Shown piece by piece: positions 1 through 11,164 of a stretch of 64,000 nt of DNA (positions are counted from its first letter, which is position 1; every line of letters begins with the position of its first letter). Origin of the DNA: Adiantum capillus-veneris (Eukaryota > Streptophyta > Polypodiopsida > Polypodiales > Pteridaceae); the NCBI GenBank assembly GCA_014529385.2, contig CM043968.1, positions 4,576,001 through 4,640,000 of the forward strand. Reading direction: 5' to 3'. The notes under the pieces are model-generated. The model was not told the DNA's origin. It saw only the letters and a list, made by a program, of their open reading frames with translations, and did not search any database. The translations under genes and the position numbers were made by a program.

Positions 1-861
1 CTAATTTCATTCCTTAATTGAGAAGAAACCATCATTTCACCTTTGTAAATAGTGGGGCTTGCACAAGCTTCCAGATTGTATCCCATTTTTTGACATTTAA
101 ACTTAGTAAATGGTTAAATTGGAACATTAGGGTTTGAGATTGTAAGGTATTTATACCACTTTTGACCTCAATGCAAAAAACCTTTTGTCATTTTATATAA
201 GTTTTGTCTGTGTGAGTTGAGCATACTCTGTGTACGAGAGAGAGAGTGAGAGTTTATCTTGACGCTACGCGCACACTGGTGGTCGGAATCAAGTGCGGAG
301 AAGTGCAGCGTGTTGCCCTCGGAGAGAGCTAGGTGTCAACACCTACATTGTAGGTGTACGGCCCGGCTTTGCGAGATCGATCCACGAGCTATATCTGGTG
401 ATTCGGTGAGCATACGTTGTCTGTTTTTGCATTTTAGCATATCCACGCATTCACAATGAGTAGAGCTATACATTAAGCACTTTAGTTTTCAGAAACGACG
501 ACCTGCAAAAACATATCATACGTCCTATGTGATTCTGCACCTGGTGTTTATGGTTGGGGTTTTGGGTCACGGACCTTAGGGAGAGCAACCTATTGGTGTT
601 AATAGGATTTCCCTCAAGTTCCGTAGCATTTTGAAGGCTCTTGAAAGCGTTGTAGGAAATCTCCTCTTGTGTACTCTTGAAGGCTGTAACTTAGACATTG
701 GGTAGAGACCTCTGTAGGAAGTAGTCAATAGTCGATCAAGTGTAGGTTGACACCCTATGCTTGCTTCCACGTGCCTGCGGGTCGAGCTTCGTCCTTAGCT
801 GACAAATCTTGTTAGGTGAGTTCTCGTTGTGCTGACGTCTATCGCGGCGTATCCGCCAACA
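1..861 (+). repeat. 5' LTR of element 1 (left end outside window)
   Basis: It ends in CA at 860-861 immediately before a primer-binding site. A TATA-like stretch (tatttatacc near 148, ttatataag near 195) suggests the U3/R boundary. The motif aagcttccagattgtatc near 67-84 recurs in the LTRs at 50.67, 53.18 and (inverted) 54.25 kb, so the two LTR families share ancestry. Small reading frames inside it are not credible genes. Confidence 0.7.
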
Positions 862-862
862 T

Positions 863-880
863 TGGCACCGTTACCGAGGA
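863..880 (+). other. Primer-binding site, tRNA-Asp type
   Basis: TGGCACCGTTACCGAGGA directly follows the LTR end. It matches the Athila/Tat-type site complementary to plant tRNA-Asp except at three positions, all G-to-A, as expected from deamination of methylated cytosine on the other strand. A splice-donor-like ccctag/gtaggtga follows at about 887-899. Confidence 0.7.
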
Positions 881-2960
881 CGAAAACCCTAGGTAGGTGA
901 CCGAGACTAGTCCTTGAGGATAGGGATTCTTTGGCTTGTAAGAGTCTTAGTTTACATTTAGATAGGATCAGAGGGTGGGGGACTCTCTAGGTCTTAGGAG
1001 GAGTCTAGGGAGCGAGTGTCTGGCCTAAATCCTTCGCCTTAGGTAGTATTAAATAGGAGAGTAGGAGTTGGAGTGGTAAAGGCAGTGAAAGGATAGCTTG
1101 AGAGTCCGGGGAGGCCATGAAGCAACCGAGACACCAAAATCACCATCTCACATGATGAGTAGGAGTAGGGTAAGTAGGAAATCATGATTTATGATATGGA
1201 GCACTTCATGCATGTTATATTTGCTGTTAGGCTCATCAAAGAGCTGTAAAAGACGGAAAAGAGTTTTTAGAAGCTGAGTTGAAGTTCAAAAGTTTCTGTC
1301 AGTATTTCTGAGAGAGATGCAGAGCATAGGGAGTACTTCTGTAAGAAAAAAATTATATTTTAAGACAGTAGACATCCTATGCATAGCATGTCTCCAGGGG
1401 GGTTTTTAGCATGGAATTTGGGGAAACTGAGGTCACCTGTGTGTTCAGAGGGTGGGTTTCACCCTAGTAACATATAGACTTGAGTGTTTTTCCTTATTGG
1501 ATTGCCCAAAAGCTAAAAGGCGGACTTAGAAAACGTAAAAGTTCAAAAAAGGTTTAAATTGAGAGAAATTTGCATATTTTTGCACTTGTTAGGCATATTG
1601 GCACTTGCTGAGAGCATAGGGAAGGCAAAGTAGCACTTTAGTCTGAGAAAAGGAGCAGTAGACATCCTACGTGTAGGATGTCTACAGGGTGTTCTGGTGA
1701 GAATTTTGAAAATCTGAGTTGACCAGTGTGTTTAGAAGGTAGCAATTACCCTATATTCACTTGGAAGGGGGGGGGGGGTGAGAAAATTTGGTTTTAAGCA
1801 GACTTTAGCATTTTTGATTGAAAAAGTCTAGAATAGCTAATTTTGGGGTCTTTTGAAATCCAAACTAAAATCTAAGCATAGCATTGGGTTGCTGACATCA
1901 AGGGAAAGCTGTGGCTCAAATTTTAGCCAAAATAGAGCACTTAGACATCCTACGCGTAGATGTGTTCACAATGATTTAGCACTCCAAATCCAACTGTGAG
2001 CATACCAGAGTGATCAGCACCTTAAGAGGAGTCTGTGGTTTGAATTTGGAGCAATTTTGAGCAGTTAGACATGCTACACGTAGTATGTCTAAGGCATGAT
2101 ATTGAAGTCAAAATCTGACTGTGGACATAGCAGGGTGTTGTATAGCGTTCGGCAAGCCTCCTAGTCAATTTTGGTCCAAATTGGAGTTGATTTGACTGGT
2201 GAAATATCAGATCAACATCAGGCTGCTGGAACAGATTTCTAATCAGTTGACCAGCTTATAGGTGTCCAAATCAAAAAGTGAGAACAACTGTGGACTCAGC
2301 ACATCAAGGGGAATCTATAGTGCAAATTTCAGCCAAAATAGAGCAGGGAGACATACTACACGTGGGATGTCTACAGGGTCTTATTGAAGTCAAAATCTGA
2401 CTGTGGACATAGAGTGATGTTCCAATTGACTTAAGAGTTCTAGAACTTCTTTCAGAAGTGAAATTGGACCTTGTTTGACCTTTTCATAGAGCAAAGACGG
2501 AATTAAGACTTTACCTCTAGACTGACAAACACTTGGGTAAAGTACAGTTCCAGATTAGCAGACCTAATCAAGAACATCTGAAGTGTATAGAGTACAGTAG
2601 TGGTTGAGGTTAACCCTCCAGTTATACCAATCATTACTAAGACCACCTCTAGCGGTTAAATGCTTTGATTCCATTGCCAAAATTAAACGCTTGTGTACAG
2701 GTATATTCAGCGGCAAGGTAAGAAGTTGTGCAGAAACTGATTCCTTGCCAGGTGAGTGGTTGGATTTGTGATAAATTGCATTGCTAAGTTTGATGAATTT
2801 AAGATCAGGAAGACACATTCCTAGAGACCAAAACATTACAGGTGATCAGGGTAGCTTAGTGTCCACTGAGGAGAGTGTAACTTAGGCAAGGCTAGATCCA
2901 TTAGCACCAATCATTGAGGAGGGTAGTGATACTGACACTTCATCAGATAAGTCCTTCTTC
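881..2960 (+). other. Element 1 5' leader, noncoding
   Basis: About 2.1 kb between primer-binding site and gag with no credible coding region. It contains five palindromic sites (separate entry) embedded in diverged repeat units; phrases such as aatctgactgtggacatag recur after successive palindromes (near 2107 and 2396). A poly-G run lies near 1768-1778. Confidence 0.6.
1370..2372 (+). repeat. Array of ~24-bp palindromes, ~285-bp spacing (leader of element 1)
   Basis: Sites start at 1370, 1660, 1943, 2067 and 2349. Each is a version of half-site AGACATCCTACG followed by its reverse complement, with zero to a few mismatches. Spacings are 290, 283, 124 and 282. Flanking DNA is only weakly conserved while the palindrome is well conserved. 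Role unknown; could be a protein-dimer site or an RNA stem in the genomic transcript. Confidence 0.8.
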
Positions 2961-4022
2961 ATGATGGGTAGTCAACAGCCAAGAGGTTTCTCTGGTGAAG
3001 GACCAATGCTAAGAGGAAGTTCCTCCCAAAACCCTTTGAACGATGCCAAGTTCACTATAATCTTCTTAGAAGGAACAAACTCTAGGGGAGCCCTAGTTTA
3101 TTTTGACTATCGGGGACGCAAGTGTATTTGTATAGAGGAAACACCTTCTCAGAGACTGCAGATAATTCGTGTCTATGATGATGGAGATAGATTCCAAGAC
3201 AAAAAGGGGAACCACTATCTGATAGTTAGTAACCCTGAAGATTACAACAGATATGGAGATAATGTGGCAAAAGGAAAAATGGTCTCAAAGGCTCAAGAGC
3301 CGCCTCCAAAAATTGATCGACTTGGAGCTCTTTTCATGTATGATAAAAAAACAACCAGGGTCTCTACCTATACTGAGAATGTGAGAATTTACAAGCATGA
3401 GAGCGAGGGAGTAGTCTTTTATTCTCGATGCAAAGAACCCTACCCAAATGAATTAAGAAAAGACAAGGTTCTTTACTTATTCTCTTATGAAATTTCTATG
3501 GGGAAGGATATTATTTTTGTTGACAGGTACGGGCGAGAATACAAACGCATTCTCCCAGAGGAGGTAGAAAAGGCAACAGTTCCAAAAACATCAACATATA
3601 CCCCCGAAGAAGTACCAAGGTCCACCTATACCCCTAGCAAGTCAACAAATCCATTTTCAGAAGAGTACGATGTAACATCACATTCTAACCGACAACAGAT
3701 GTTCATCTACCAGAACCAACAAGCAACCCAACCATCATTGCAGGCATGGCTTCAACAAAGTGCAACATTAGAACAAGACCGAAATAGAGATGGTTATCCA
3801 ACCGCACAAGGGCTAAGAGATTTACAAGAACCACCACTCTATTCACAGTATCAAGGAGAGAGTAAGCCAAAAACTCAAGAGTCGACAGAGGCCGGAAGAC
3901 AACCCATAGAACGAGTTAGAAGAGATGAACCACCTCTTGCAAGAACCATCAGAAATTATGGCTTAGGGGCACCTCTGGGAGAGAAACCCTCCCACTACCG
4001 AAGGCGAGAGGAGGTATATTGA
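2961..4022 (+). CDS. Gag N-terminal region, element 1
   Basis: An open frame of 353 codons preceding the capsid core. It has no motif I can name, but a homologue sits at the same place in element 2 (35224-36063): both share a Tyr-rich segment ending in a D-rich GD/YGDN-like region and a Y-x-R-x-x-P-E-E-V-E pattern (about residues 190-205). The C-terminal third is rich in Gln, Pro, Thr and Arg and probably disordered. ATG at 2961 is followed by a second ATG at once. It probably forms the N-terminal part of Gag. Intact frame in an otherwise broken element. Confidence 0.6.
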   Translation: MMGSQQPRGFSGEGPMLRGSSSQNPLNDAKFTIIFLEGTNSRGALVYFDYRGRKCICIEETPSQRLQIIRVYDDGDRFQDKKGNHYLIVSNPEDYNRYGDNVAKGKMVSKAQEPPPKIDRLGALFMYDKKTTRVSTYTENVRIYKHESEGVVFYSRCKEPYPNELRKDKVLYLFSYEISMGKDIIFVDRYGREYKRILPEEVEKATVPKTSTYTPEEVPRSTYTPSKSTNPFSEEYDVTSHSNRQQMFIYQNQQATQPSLQAWLQQSATLEQDRNRDGYPTAQGLRDLQEPPLYSQYQGESKPKTQESTEAGRQPIERVRRDEPPLARTIRNYGLGAPLGEKPSHYRRREEVY

Positions 4023-4040
4023 GTAGGACGAGGAGAACCA

Positions 4041-4736
4041 ATGATGAGATTTGTAGACCATCGTAGAATCAGACCTTCTCAGGTGCAAAAATGGGTAAAC
4101 AAGAAATACACGGGAAACAGAGATCCTAGGGATCATGTAGCAGCCTTTGTGCGTGTAATTAGAGCTGAAGAAGTGTTGGACTTCCCTACTCAGTTTGCAG
4201 GGTTTGGACTTACCCTAGAAGCGGATGCCACTACTTGGTTTGACTTTGTGGAGCGTAGAGATTTTGAGTCTATGGAGGAGGTTTTTGACGAGTTTATTGA
4301 GGAATTCTCACAAAGGGGAATAACTCATAATACAGTCTCACAAATCCATAAATTCAAATAGAAAGAAGGGGAATCTGTGCGAAAGGCAGCCCTACGACTA
4401 AAAAGATATGTGAAGTTCTGCACTGTGGAAGAACTGCCAACTCAGTCTAGACTTATGCTTATATTTATTCAAGGACTAAGGAACGCAGATCTCCAAAAGG
4501 ACTTGAGGAGCACGACGTTAAATGAGTTAACTAAGGAGGCTCTCTACCTTGTAGACAATTGTGCGGTCTACAAGGAGGGTGAATTCAAGGATCTTGATGA
4601 CGATTCATCCTCACAACAAAGTGGAAGCAAGTCCGCTAAGACAACACCGAAAGGAGAAGTAGCTGTAAGCCAGGAGCAGCTTGTGGAGGAAGTGCTAAAA
4701 AAATTTAATATGTATGCCAAGCCTCAGGATAAGTAG
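4041..4736 (+). pseudogene. Gag capsid core, element 1
   Basis: Retrotransposon gag-type capsid domain (PF03732-like). Recognisable features are the TTWF segment (about residue 63), the helix leading to EEFSQRG and, after a TAG stop at 4359, the continuation with KEGESVRKAALRLKRY. Element 2 has glutamine where this copy has TAG, so the stop is probably CAG-to-TAG decay. The C-terminal part is acidic and Ser-rich and ends at another stop (4734). Structural protein of the virus-like particle in the family. Confidence 0.75.
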
Positions 4737-4775
4737 CCAAAGTGGTGTGCTAATGAACAAAAATGGACAAACCAT

Positions 4776-5378
4776 GTGACGGAGGAATGTTATTATAACA
4801 AGGGATATGTGAGAGAGCGACCTTATGCTCCCCAAGCTCAGGTAGCATCTCCTCAACTTCCACCGATGCCTAGGTATCAAGCAGGTAACCTACCAGGACC
4901 TGTAGGTGTTGAAAGACCACAACCAGTATTGGGGCAACAACCACCCCTACCAGGATTACAACTGGTCGACATAAGATACACACCAACGATAAACGAACCA
5001 GAAGAGAAGGCTTTGGTACCTATGCATGCATATTACGAAGATTGCAATGGATATGCAACAAATCCTGTCTATTATCCACCAGAAGAACCCCCAACGCCAG
5101 AACCTTGGAGCATGATTGGAAGTATAGGACCACCAACAGCTGCACAGGCAACAGGAGAAGGAAGATACAACTTGGATGAATGAACACTGTTGTTCATAGC
5201 CAACGGAGGCATGGGAGGGTAGAGGCATGCATACCAACAAAGAGGAGCTCAAGGAGCACCTCAACAGCCTAAGGGACTGTGTTACAAGTGTGGCAGAGAC
5301 CATTGGGTAAGAGACTGTCCTCATGATGAAATCATTAGAGTCAATGCGGCACCGAGTGTGGGATTACTCACTTGATTC
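4776..5378 (+). pseudogene. Gag C-terminus with nucleocapsid zinc knuckle, element 1
   Basis: Pro/Gln-rich linker (4776-5183), then after stops a clear CCHC zinc knuckle: Cys codons at 5280 and 5289, His at 5301, Cys at 5316 (C-x2-C-x4-H-x4-C). This is the nucleic-acid-binding nucleocapsid motif. TGA at 5181 and TAG at 5221 interrupt the frame. Confidence 0.7.
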
Positions 5379-5752
5379 CTGATTGCCCTAAGAACCCGAG
5401 CAAAGGAGCAAAAACTACTTTGAACATGCTAGAAGCAGTGCTTTCCAGTGGAGGGTCAGAAAATGAGAGAGTAATACCTATTCAGGCAGTGACACAAGCA
5501 CAAGCTCAAAGAATGACAAACGAACCTATAATTGAAGAGCCAAAGACTGATGCCCCAAGTGCAGAAATGAAAAATCAGAGAAGCACTTGGAAAGCTAGAA
5601 AGGCGCGTATGAAAGCCAAGAGAGAACGAGAGCAAACGGCTCTATCCATGGAGTTTAAGTTCACACGCTGCTACAATCAAAGGAGCCAAGGAAAGAGTAG
5701 AACCCAAAAGTGCAGGATCAAGAGGATCAGTGCTGGTAGAAAAAGTAAATGA
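5372..5752 (+). pseudogene. Gag-pol linker, element 1
   Basis: A basic, Lys/Arg/Gln-rich frame between the zinc knuckle and the protease-containing frame, overlapping the latter by about 20 bases in another phase. No domain recognised. Element 2 carries the matching linker at 37.2-37.5 kb. Probably a frameshifted part of the polyprotein. Confidence 0.4.
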
Positions 5753-7175
5753 GCAGCTGGACGCACTTTTAAAAGCATACGAAGCCAGACTCAAAAACAA
5801 CCAAAACCAAGAGCAAAGATGGGTGACTTATCCATATGCAGAAACAGAAAAACAGAGGTTGGAAATTTGTCAAAAGAAGATTGAAACAACCCAATCCTTG
5901 ATAGCAAATCGGCTTAGTAAACTTGCAAGTTGGCACGAGGTACCAGATCCAACTCCTATCAAACCAACTCTAGAGAAACAAGTAGACACGAAGGAGAGAC
6001 TCACGAATACCTCTGAGTCTAGGAGAGAACCTATCATAGTGCCAAATACAAAAGATGAGACAATTGATGGTTTCCAGCCTAAAACATTGGTAAAAATGGG
6101 TAAGGATTGTAACAGTCTAGATGACCTGTGGAAGCAAATCCGGGAAGCAAATGAAGCTAGCAGGGTGAACCACCAAATAAATAGTACAAGAAAGGAGAAA
6201 AATGAGATCTTACCTCCCATTGAAGAGTTCGAGGCAAGATCACAAACGAACTTTGATATGCATTCTCAAGGGGGAGAGCAGGGTTCAATTAGTTCGGGGC
6301 ACAACCAACCAGACTCGCTAAAAACTCTACCCTCTTACCTAGGGGAGTATGAAGCTAAGTCTGAGGTGAGAGCAATCCCATCTCAAAGACTTTCTTCCAA
6401 CAGAGTGATGGATTCACAAGGGTTGATTGAGTTATTGTCCACCCCTATGGCATGCAAAATCACGTTAGCCGAATTCCTAAGGTTACAACCAAACATGTGG
6501 AACACCATAGGCAAATGCTTAGAAAAATTTGGAGTAAAAGACCCTACCTTGAAGCTTCAAGAAGGGATCAGAGAATTAGGCAAGCCTCAATTAAACACTA
6601 GGCCAGTACCTTTAAACAAGGTTGGAGAATATTGTGAGGGAGAAGATGGAAATACCACACTACCAGTAGAATTCCGGGGAGTAGTTTCCAAATTTATTCT
6701 TGACAATGGAGCGGGAGTCGCTATCGCCACCAAAGAAATCTGGAAAAAATGGGGAAAATCGGCTTTGAGAGCTACCAGAATGAAATTGCAACTGGCAGAT
6801 GGGTTCATGGAAAAGCCTCTAGGACTTTTAGAAAAAGTAATTGTCACCTCTTGCGGAATCGAGTATGAGCATACATTTGCAATAGTTGATTTCGACAAAA
6901 AGAACAATTACGAGATAATCTTGGGAAGACCATTCATGAGACAATTAAAGATGGTCCAGGATTGGGGTTACAACCACATATACCTCAAACGTGGGGAGAT
7001 TACAACCAAAATATACCTAAAAGACCATAGTTACAAGGATGTGAACCAGACACCAGTGGAAGAGTTTGATTTAGCTACATTGGCAGGGTCCAAACTCCCA
7101 GCATGGTTAGGACAGAAAAAAGAGCTATGGATGTGCGGAGCTTCACATTGTGGGAGCATAAAAAGAGAGGAATGA
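5730..7175 (+). pseudogene. Retropepsin (PR) region of pol, element 1
   Basis: 481 codons: a charged N-terminal half (residues 1-300), then an aspartic-protease domain (about 310-440). The active-site segment reads ILDNGAG (DNG at 6702-6710), so the usual Ser/Thr after the catalytic Asp is Asn. The flap-side signature IILGRPFM (near residue 396) is intact and matches the Ile-Leu-Gly-Arg motif of retropepsins. Ends at TGA 7173 where element 2 reads Cys. It would process the Gag-Pol polyprotein; activity with DNG is doubtful. Confidence 0.75.
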
Positions 7176-7211
7176 ATCTTAGAAAGAGCTATTGAGGACA
7201 AGGATTACATT

Positions 7212-7808
7212 TTGGAACCTTTTCCTGAAGATGCCTTAGAACCTTTGGAATGGGAACACATACTAGCAACATTGGATGTCTGTACCATTACATATAGCCC
7301 AACGACAAAATTTTGTGATAAGGATGGCTATGATGTGCTACCCTATTACATGGTAAGTCTTATACCAGCAGGAGATGAGAATGTAGACTCACCAGAACAA
7401 GAAGAGTTTTATAACTCCTCTGAGCATTTGGAACTAAGTCACGATGCAGATAACGATTCAGACAGCTCAAGCGAGCGTGGAGAGACAACCACAAATATCA
7501 AGTTTTATGATTTTGCAAAGCAACACCCTAGACGCCAAGAACGCTATAGAAAAAAAAGAACAGAAAACAAAATTAGAGAGAACCTGATGCCTAGGATAAA
7601 AGATAAAACTCACTATCTAATGCTTGTCAAAGCAGAGGATTGTGTAAAAGACCAAATATCAGGAAGATTCTCAAGAGTTCGAAGGAAAAGGACACATGAG
7701 GAAATAAAACAAGCACGGAAGACTAAAAAAGAAATAAAATCAAGAAAATATCAAGAATCAAAACAGGAAAAGACAAAAGATCCAGAGTGGACCAAAAATG
7801 GAGCGTAG
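7212..7808 (+). pseudogene. PR-RT linker, element 1
   Basis: Begins within the same ancestral frame as the protease. Its start (PFPED, then WEHILATLDVC) matches element 2 at 39650-39720 (PFPEH, then WTQILATMNVC). The rest is acidic, then strongly Lys/Arg-rich. No catalytic motif. Stops separate it from PR and RT. Conserved in both elements, so probably a real part of the polyprotein. Confidence 0.5.
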
Positions 7809-7899
7809 AAAGAAATACCAAGAACTAAAACGGTCGTTATGAGAGGTATGGACTACTGAGGGAGAAAGCGACGGTAAGGAGGATTCAGAAAAAGGAAAC

Positions 7900-8914
7900 A
7901 TGAATGTACCATCCTGCTATCGAGAATTCACCATCCAAGACAGAAAAATCATAATGACACCACTAATAAGGGAAAGAATAAACCAGGATTCTTACGATGG
8001 GCCGGAAAATGCAAAACAGATAGACCTGGCTGTGCCAGGCGAAGAGCCTCAGCCTCTCTATATAGCAACTGATTTAGAGCCTAAAGAAGAAGAAAGGCTA
8101 ACACAACTTATCAAGAAGTATAAAGATGTGTTTGCATGGTCCTACAAAGACCTCAAAGGAGTTGATCCATCGATATGCCAACATACAATTCCTTGGAAAT
8201 CAGATGCCAAGCCTAGCAAACAGTGTCCTTACACATATAATGACACATTCGCTAAACGAATCAAAGAAGAGATTGACAAGCTGATGGATGCTGAATTCAT
8301 CTATGAAATCGAGCGTACAGATTGGATGTGACCCATTGTGGTTATCCCCAAAAAGAGCGGAAAGCTATATGTGTGTGTGAACCTCAAAAAAGTGAACGCA
8401 GCCACAATAAGGAATAATTATCCCTTGCCGATCACAAAACATGTGCTTGAGAGGGTGGCAGGAAAACGGGCCTATTCCTTTTTAGATGGGTTTTCGGGGT
8501 ATAACCAATTGGCAATTGCAATAGAGGATCAACACAAAACAGCATTTGCCACAGAGTGGGGAATATATGCGTATAGAGTTATGCCTTTTGGCCTAACAAA
8601 TGCCCCAGCTACCTTCCAAATGTTAATGACTTATGCGTTCAAAGAATACCTGAGAATATTCTTAGAAATATATATGGACGATCTCTGTGTCCACTCTCTT
8701 ATACGAGAAGAACACATTGACCATTTACAAAAGGTATTTGAGAAGCGCAGAACATATCGAATTTGTCTCAACCATGAAAAGTGCATTTTTATGGATTGTC
8801 TCAAGAAATGGCATAACCACTGACCTAGACAAAATTAGAGTCATAGTAAACTTGCCCAGGCCTACTAATGCCAAACAAGTACAATCCTTCATGGGACACT
8901 GCGGATATTATTGA
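7900..8914 (+). pseudogene. Reverse transcriptase, element 1
   Basis: Ty3/Gypsy RT spread over several frames. Visible blocks: an upstream DVFAWSYKDLKG segment (about 8128), the first RT block with VIPKKSGK (8341; TGA at 8329 interrupts just before it), the SFLDGFSGY block (about 8476), the MPFGLTNAPATFQ block (about 8581) and the catalytic YMDD at 8671-8682. A frameshift near 8800 moves the thumb into another phase, ending in GHCGYY at 8912. It would copy the genomic RNA; broken here. Confidence 0.85.
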
Positions 8915-8926
8915 AGATTCATATAT

Positions 8927-9594
8927 ATGTATGCGGTCATTGCACAACCACTATATCGCTTATTAGTCAGTTTCGACTGGACTAAGGAGTGTGAAACTTC
9001 ATTCCAAAAGCTTAAGGAAAATCTTGTATCAGCACCTATACTTAAAGCACCAGATTGGGAAAAGATATTCCATGTTCACATTGATGCCTCTGCATACGCA
9101 ATTGGGAGTGTTCTGGCTCAACCTGGAGAAGGAACAATGGATTTCTCAGTTTGTTATGCGAGCCGACAACTAAATAGTGTAGAAAAGAACTACACCACCA
9201 CTGAAAGAGAGGGATTATGAATGATTTATGCTGTAAAGAAATTTCGGCATTACTTGCTTGCAAACACAAATTTGTGTTCTTCACAAATCATCAAGCTCTT
9301 TTGTATCTAGTAAATAAACCATGCAATACTGGGAGAATTGTACGCTGGTTTATTATATTACTAGAGTTTGAATTCAAAGTGGTAGTAAAAAAGGGTAAAA
9401 CTCATCTATGCGCGGATCATCGTTCAAGGCTACAAAACGGGGAAGCTCCCGAAGGAGTAGATGATGACATACCTGATGCTTATCTTTTCAATATTGAAAT
9501 GATACCCAAATGGTCTCAGGAAATTGCTAGCATTCTTTTCTTTGGAGGTAGATTTGATAACAAGGAAGACAGATCCAAACAACAAACATTCTGA
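8927..9594 (+). pseudogene. RNase H domain, element 1
   Basis: Tether segment (FDWTKEC, about 8970) followed by RNase H with HVHIDASAYAIGSVLAQ (9073; first catalytic Asp), YASRQLNSVEKNY and TTTEREGL. A TGA at 9217 and a phase change follow; the C-terminal part (LLEFEFKVVVKKGKTHLCADHRSR, in pieces; about 9358-9430) contains the expected DH/SR motif. Degrades template RNA in the family. The copy at 41356-42072 in element 2 is better preserved. Confidence 0.8.
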
Positions 9595-9847
9595 CAAACA
9601 AAAAATTTTCAGTTGATTGCAGGACGACTGTACCATCTAGGCTCGGACCAAATTCTACGATTATGTATAAATCCAGAGGAATTTGATGTGTTATCTTGAA
9701 GAAGCACACATCCAAGATTGTGCATTTCATTGTTCAACAATGAAAATACACCAAAGATTGAAACACTTAGGAGTTTATTGGTCAACTATGTATGCTGACA
9801 CACATGCTTATGTTAACAATTGTACTATATGTAGTGCCAAATGACCG
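9595..9847 (+). pseudogene. First integrase-type H2C2 zinc domain, element 1
   Basis: Reading 9689-9844 gives an integrase-zinc-binding-like block: His-containing segment, then KHLGVYWSTMYADTHAYV and C-x2-C (NNCTICSAK), ending in TGA. The pattern LG-V-[YF]-W-x-T-M then x-V-x2-C-x2-C is the H2C2 zinc-binding fold that normally occurs once, before the integrase core. A second one lies at 10076-10215, so the domain is duplicated. Element 2 has the same arrangement. Confidence 0.6.
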
Positions 9848-11164
9848 GTGGATCACGCGACATTGTTTCACGTAACCATTGCACCTGCATGGAGTCAATA
9901 TATCATTGATTTCTTAACAACAAGGACATTTCCTGAAAACATAACAAAAGCACGAAAAAGAGCTATAGAGTTGGAGGCTCGAGACTTTAATTTAATTGAA
10001 AATCAACTCTACAAGAGAGGAAGGGACAATCAACTTAGAATCTGTGCAAGTGAAAGTGAATACCTGCTGATTCTAGAACACGCACATGGAGGAATAAGTG
10101 GAGGCCATTTTTCAGGCGATAAGACGGCAAAAATTGTCTTAACCGCAGGAATATGGTGGCCTATATTGCACATGGATGCCGAGGAGTTTGTAAAGCGTTG
10201 TGACGCATGTCAGCGCACTAAGGTGCCGATAAAGAGAGATGAGATTCCACTACGATCAATGATGGGAGCACGAGCATTTGCAAAATGGGGAACTGATTTT
10301 GTGGGGCCTATCTCACCCCCTACATATCTCACCCATACTCAATATATCATTGTGGCTACGGACTATCTCACAAAATGGGCTGAAGCCAAAGCAACACAAA
10401 AAGCAGACGCAAGAACCACTACACAATTTTTGTATGAGAATGTCTTTGTACGATACGGATTACCAATAGAAATTGGCAGTGATCGAGGAACACATTTTCT
10501 TAATGAAGTCATTGAACATCTGCTAGAGGAATTCATGGTCATACATAAGAAATCTGCTCCATATCATCCACAGGCAAATGGACAAGCCGAGGCCACAAAT
10601 AAAACAATATGCACTGCTTTGACTAAAATTGTATTAGAGTCAAGGACCGACTGGGATCAACAATTACACACAACACTATGGGCATACCGGGTAGCTTATA
10701 AAACATCTATTGGAACCACACCATACAACATGGTGTTTGGTCTAAACGCTATATTACCCATAGAGTTTTTAGTTCCAACTCTACGAGTAGCGGAATGCTT
10801 AGAATGGACAAGCCATGAGCTCTCTTCAAGAATAGATTATCTTGAAAAGCTAGATGAACTTCAACTGAGAGATGTACCTTCGATCTATGATAAAAAGAGA
10901 AGACAAAAAGTGTTTTTTGACAAGCATGTGCGTACGAAAGAGTTCAAAATAGGTGATTATGTACTTGTTTATACTTTGAAGCAACATGCCAAGAAACTTA
11001 AAAAGCGAGGGCTGGGACCCTTTGTGATTAGTGATTTATCACAAAGTGGAGCTGTCAAACTTGCTACATTGGCAGGAGAAGAAATGCCAAATTGGATTAG
11101 TGGGTGTCGGTTAAAAAAGTATCATTTACCACTAACACAGGATATGCTTCAACAAATCCATTAA
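9848..11164 (+). CDS. Integrase, element 1 (first copy)
   Basis: 438 codons, open to TAA at 11162. Domains: linker with WSQYIIDFLTT (about 15-25); H2C2 zinc domain (EHAHGG, GGHF, then CDACQR near residue 120); DDE core with Asp at 10295-10297, Asp at 10481-10483 and Glu at 10589-10591, i.e. a D-x61-D-x35-E arrangement typical of retroviral integrases; then a C-terminal domain with FKIGDYVLVY and GLGPFVI (about residues 365-390). No chromodomain is seen, arguing against the chromovirus branch. Inserts cDNA into the genome. The best-preserved enzyme of the element, but the reading frame upstream is broken. Confidence 0.85.
   Translation: MDHATLFHVTIAPAWSQYIIDFLTTRTFPENITKARKRAIELEARDFNLIENQLYKRGRDNQLRICASESEYLLILEHAHGGISGGHFSGDKTAKIVLTAGIWWPILHMDAEEFVKRCDACQRTKVPIKRDEIPLRSMMGARAFAKWGTDFVGPISPPTYLTHTQYIIVATDYLTKWAEAKATQKADARTTTQFLYENVFVRYGLPIEIGSDRGTHFLNEVIEHLLEEFMVIHKKSAPYHPQANGQAEATNKTICTALTKIVLESRTDWDQQLHTTLWAYRVAYKTSIGTTPYNMVFGLNAILPIEFLVPTLRVAECLEWTSHELSSRIDYLEKLDELQLRDVPSIYDKKRRQKVFFDKHVRTKEFKIGDYVLVYTLKQHAKKLKKRGLGPFVISDLSQSGAVKLATLAGEEMPNWISGCRLKKYHLPLTQDMLQQIH

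Noticed and set aside
1370-2372. Palindrome array as a CRISPR array
   Set aside because: Repeat spacing (~285 bp), diverged spacers and plant retrotransposon context exclude it.
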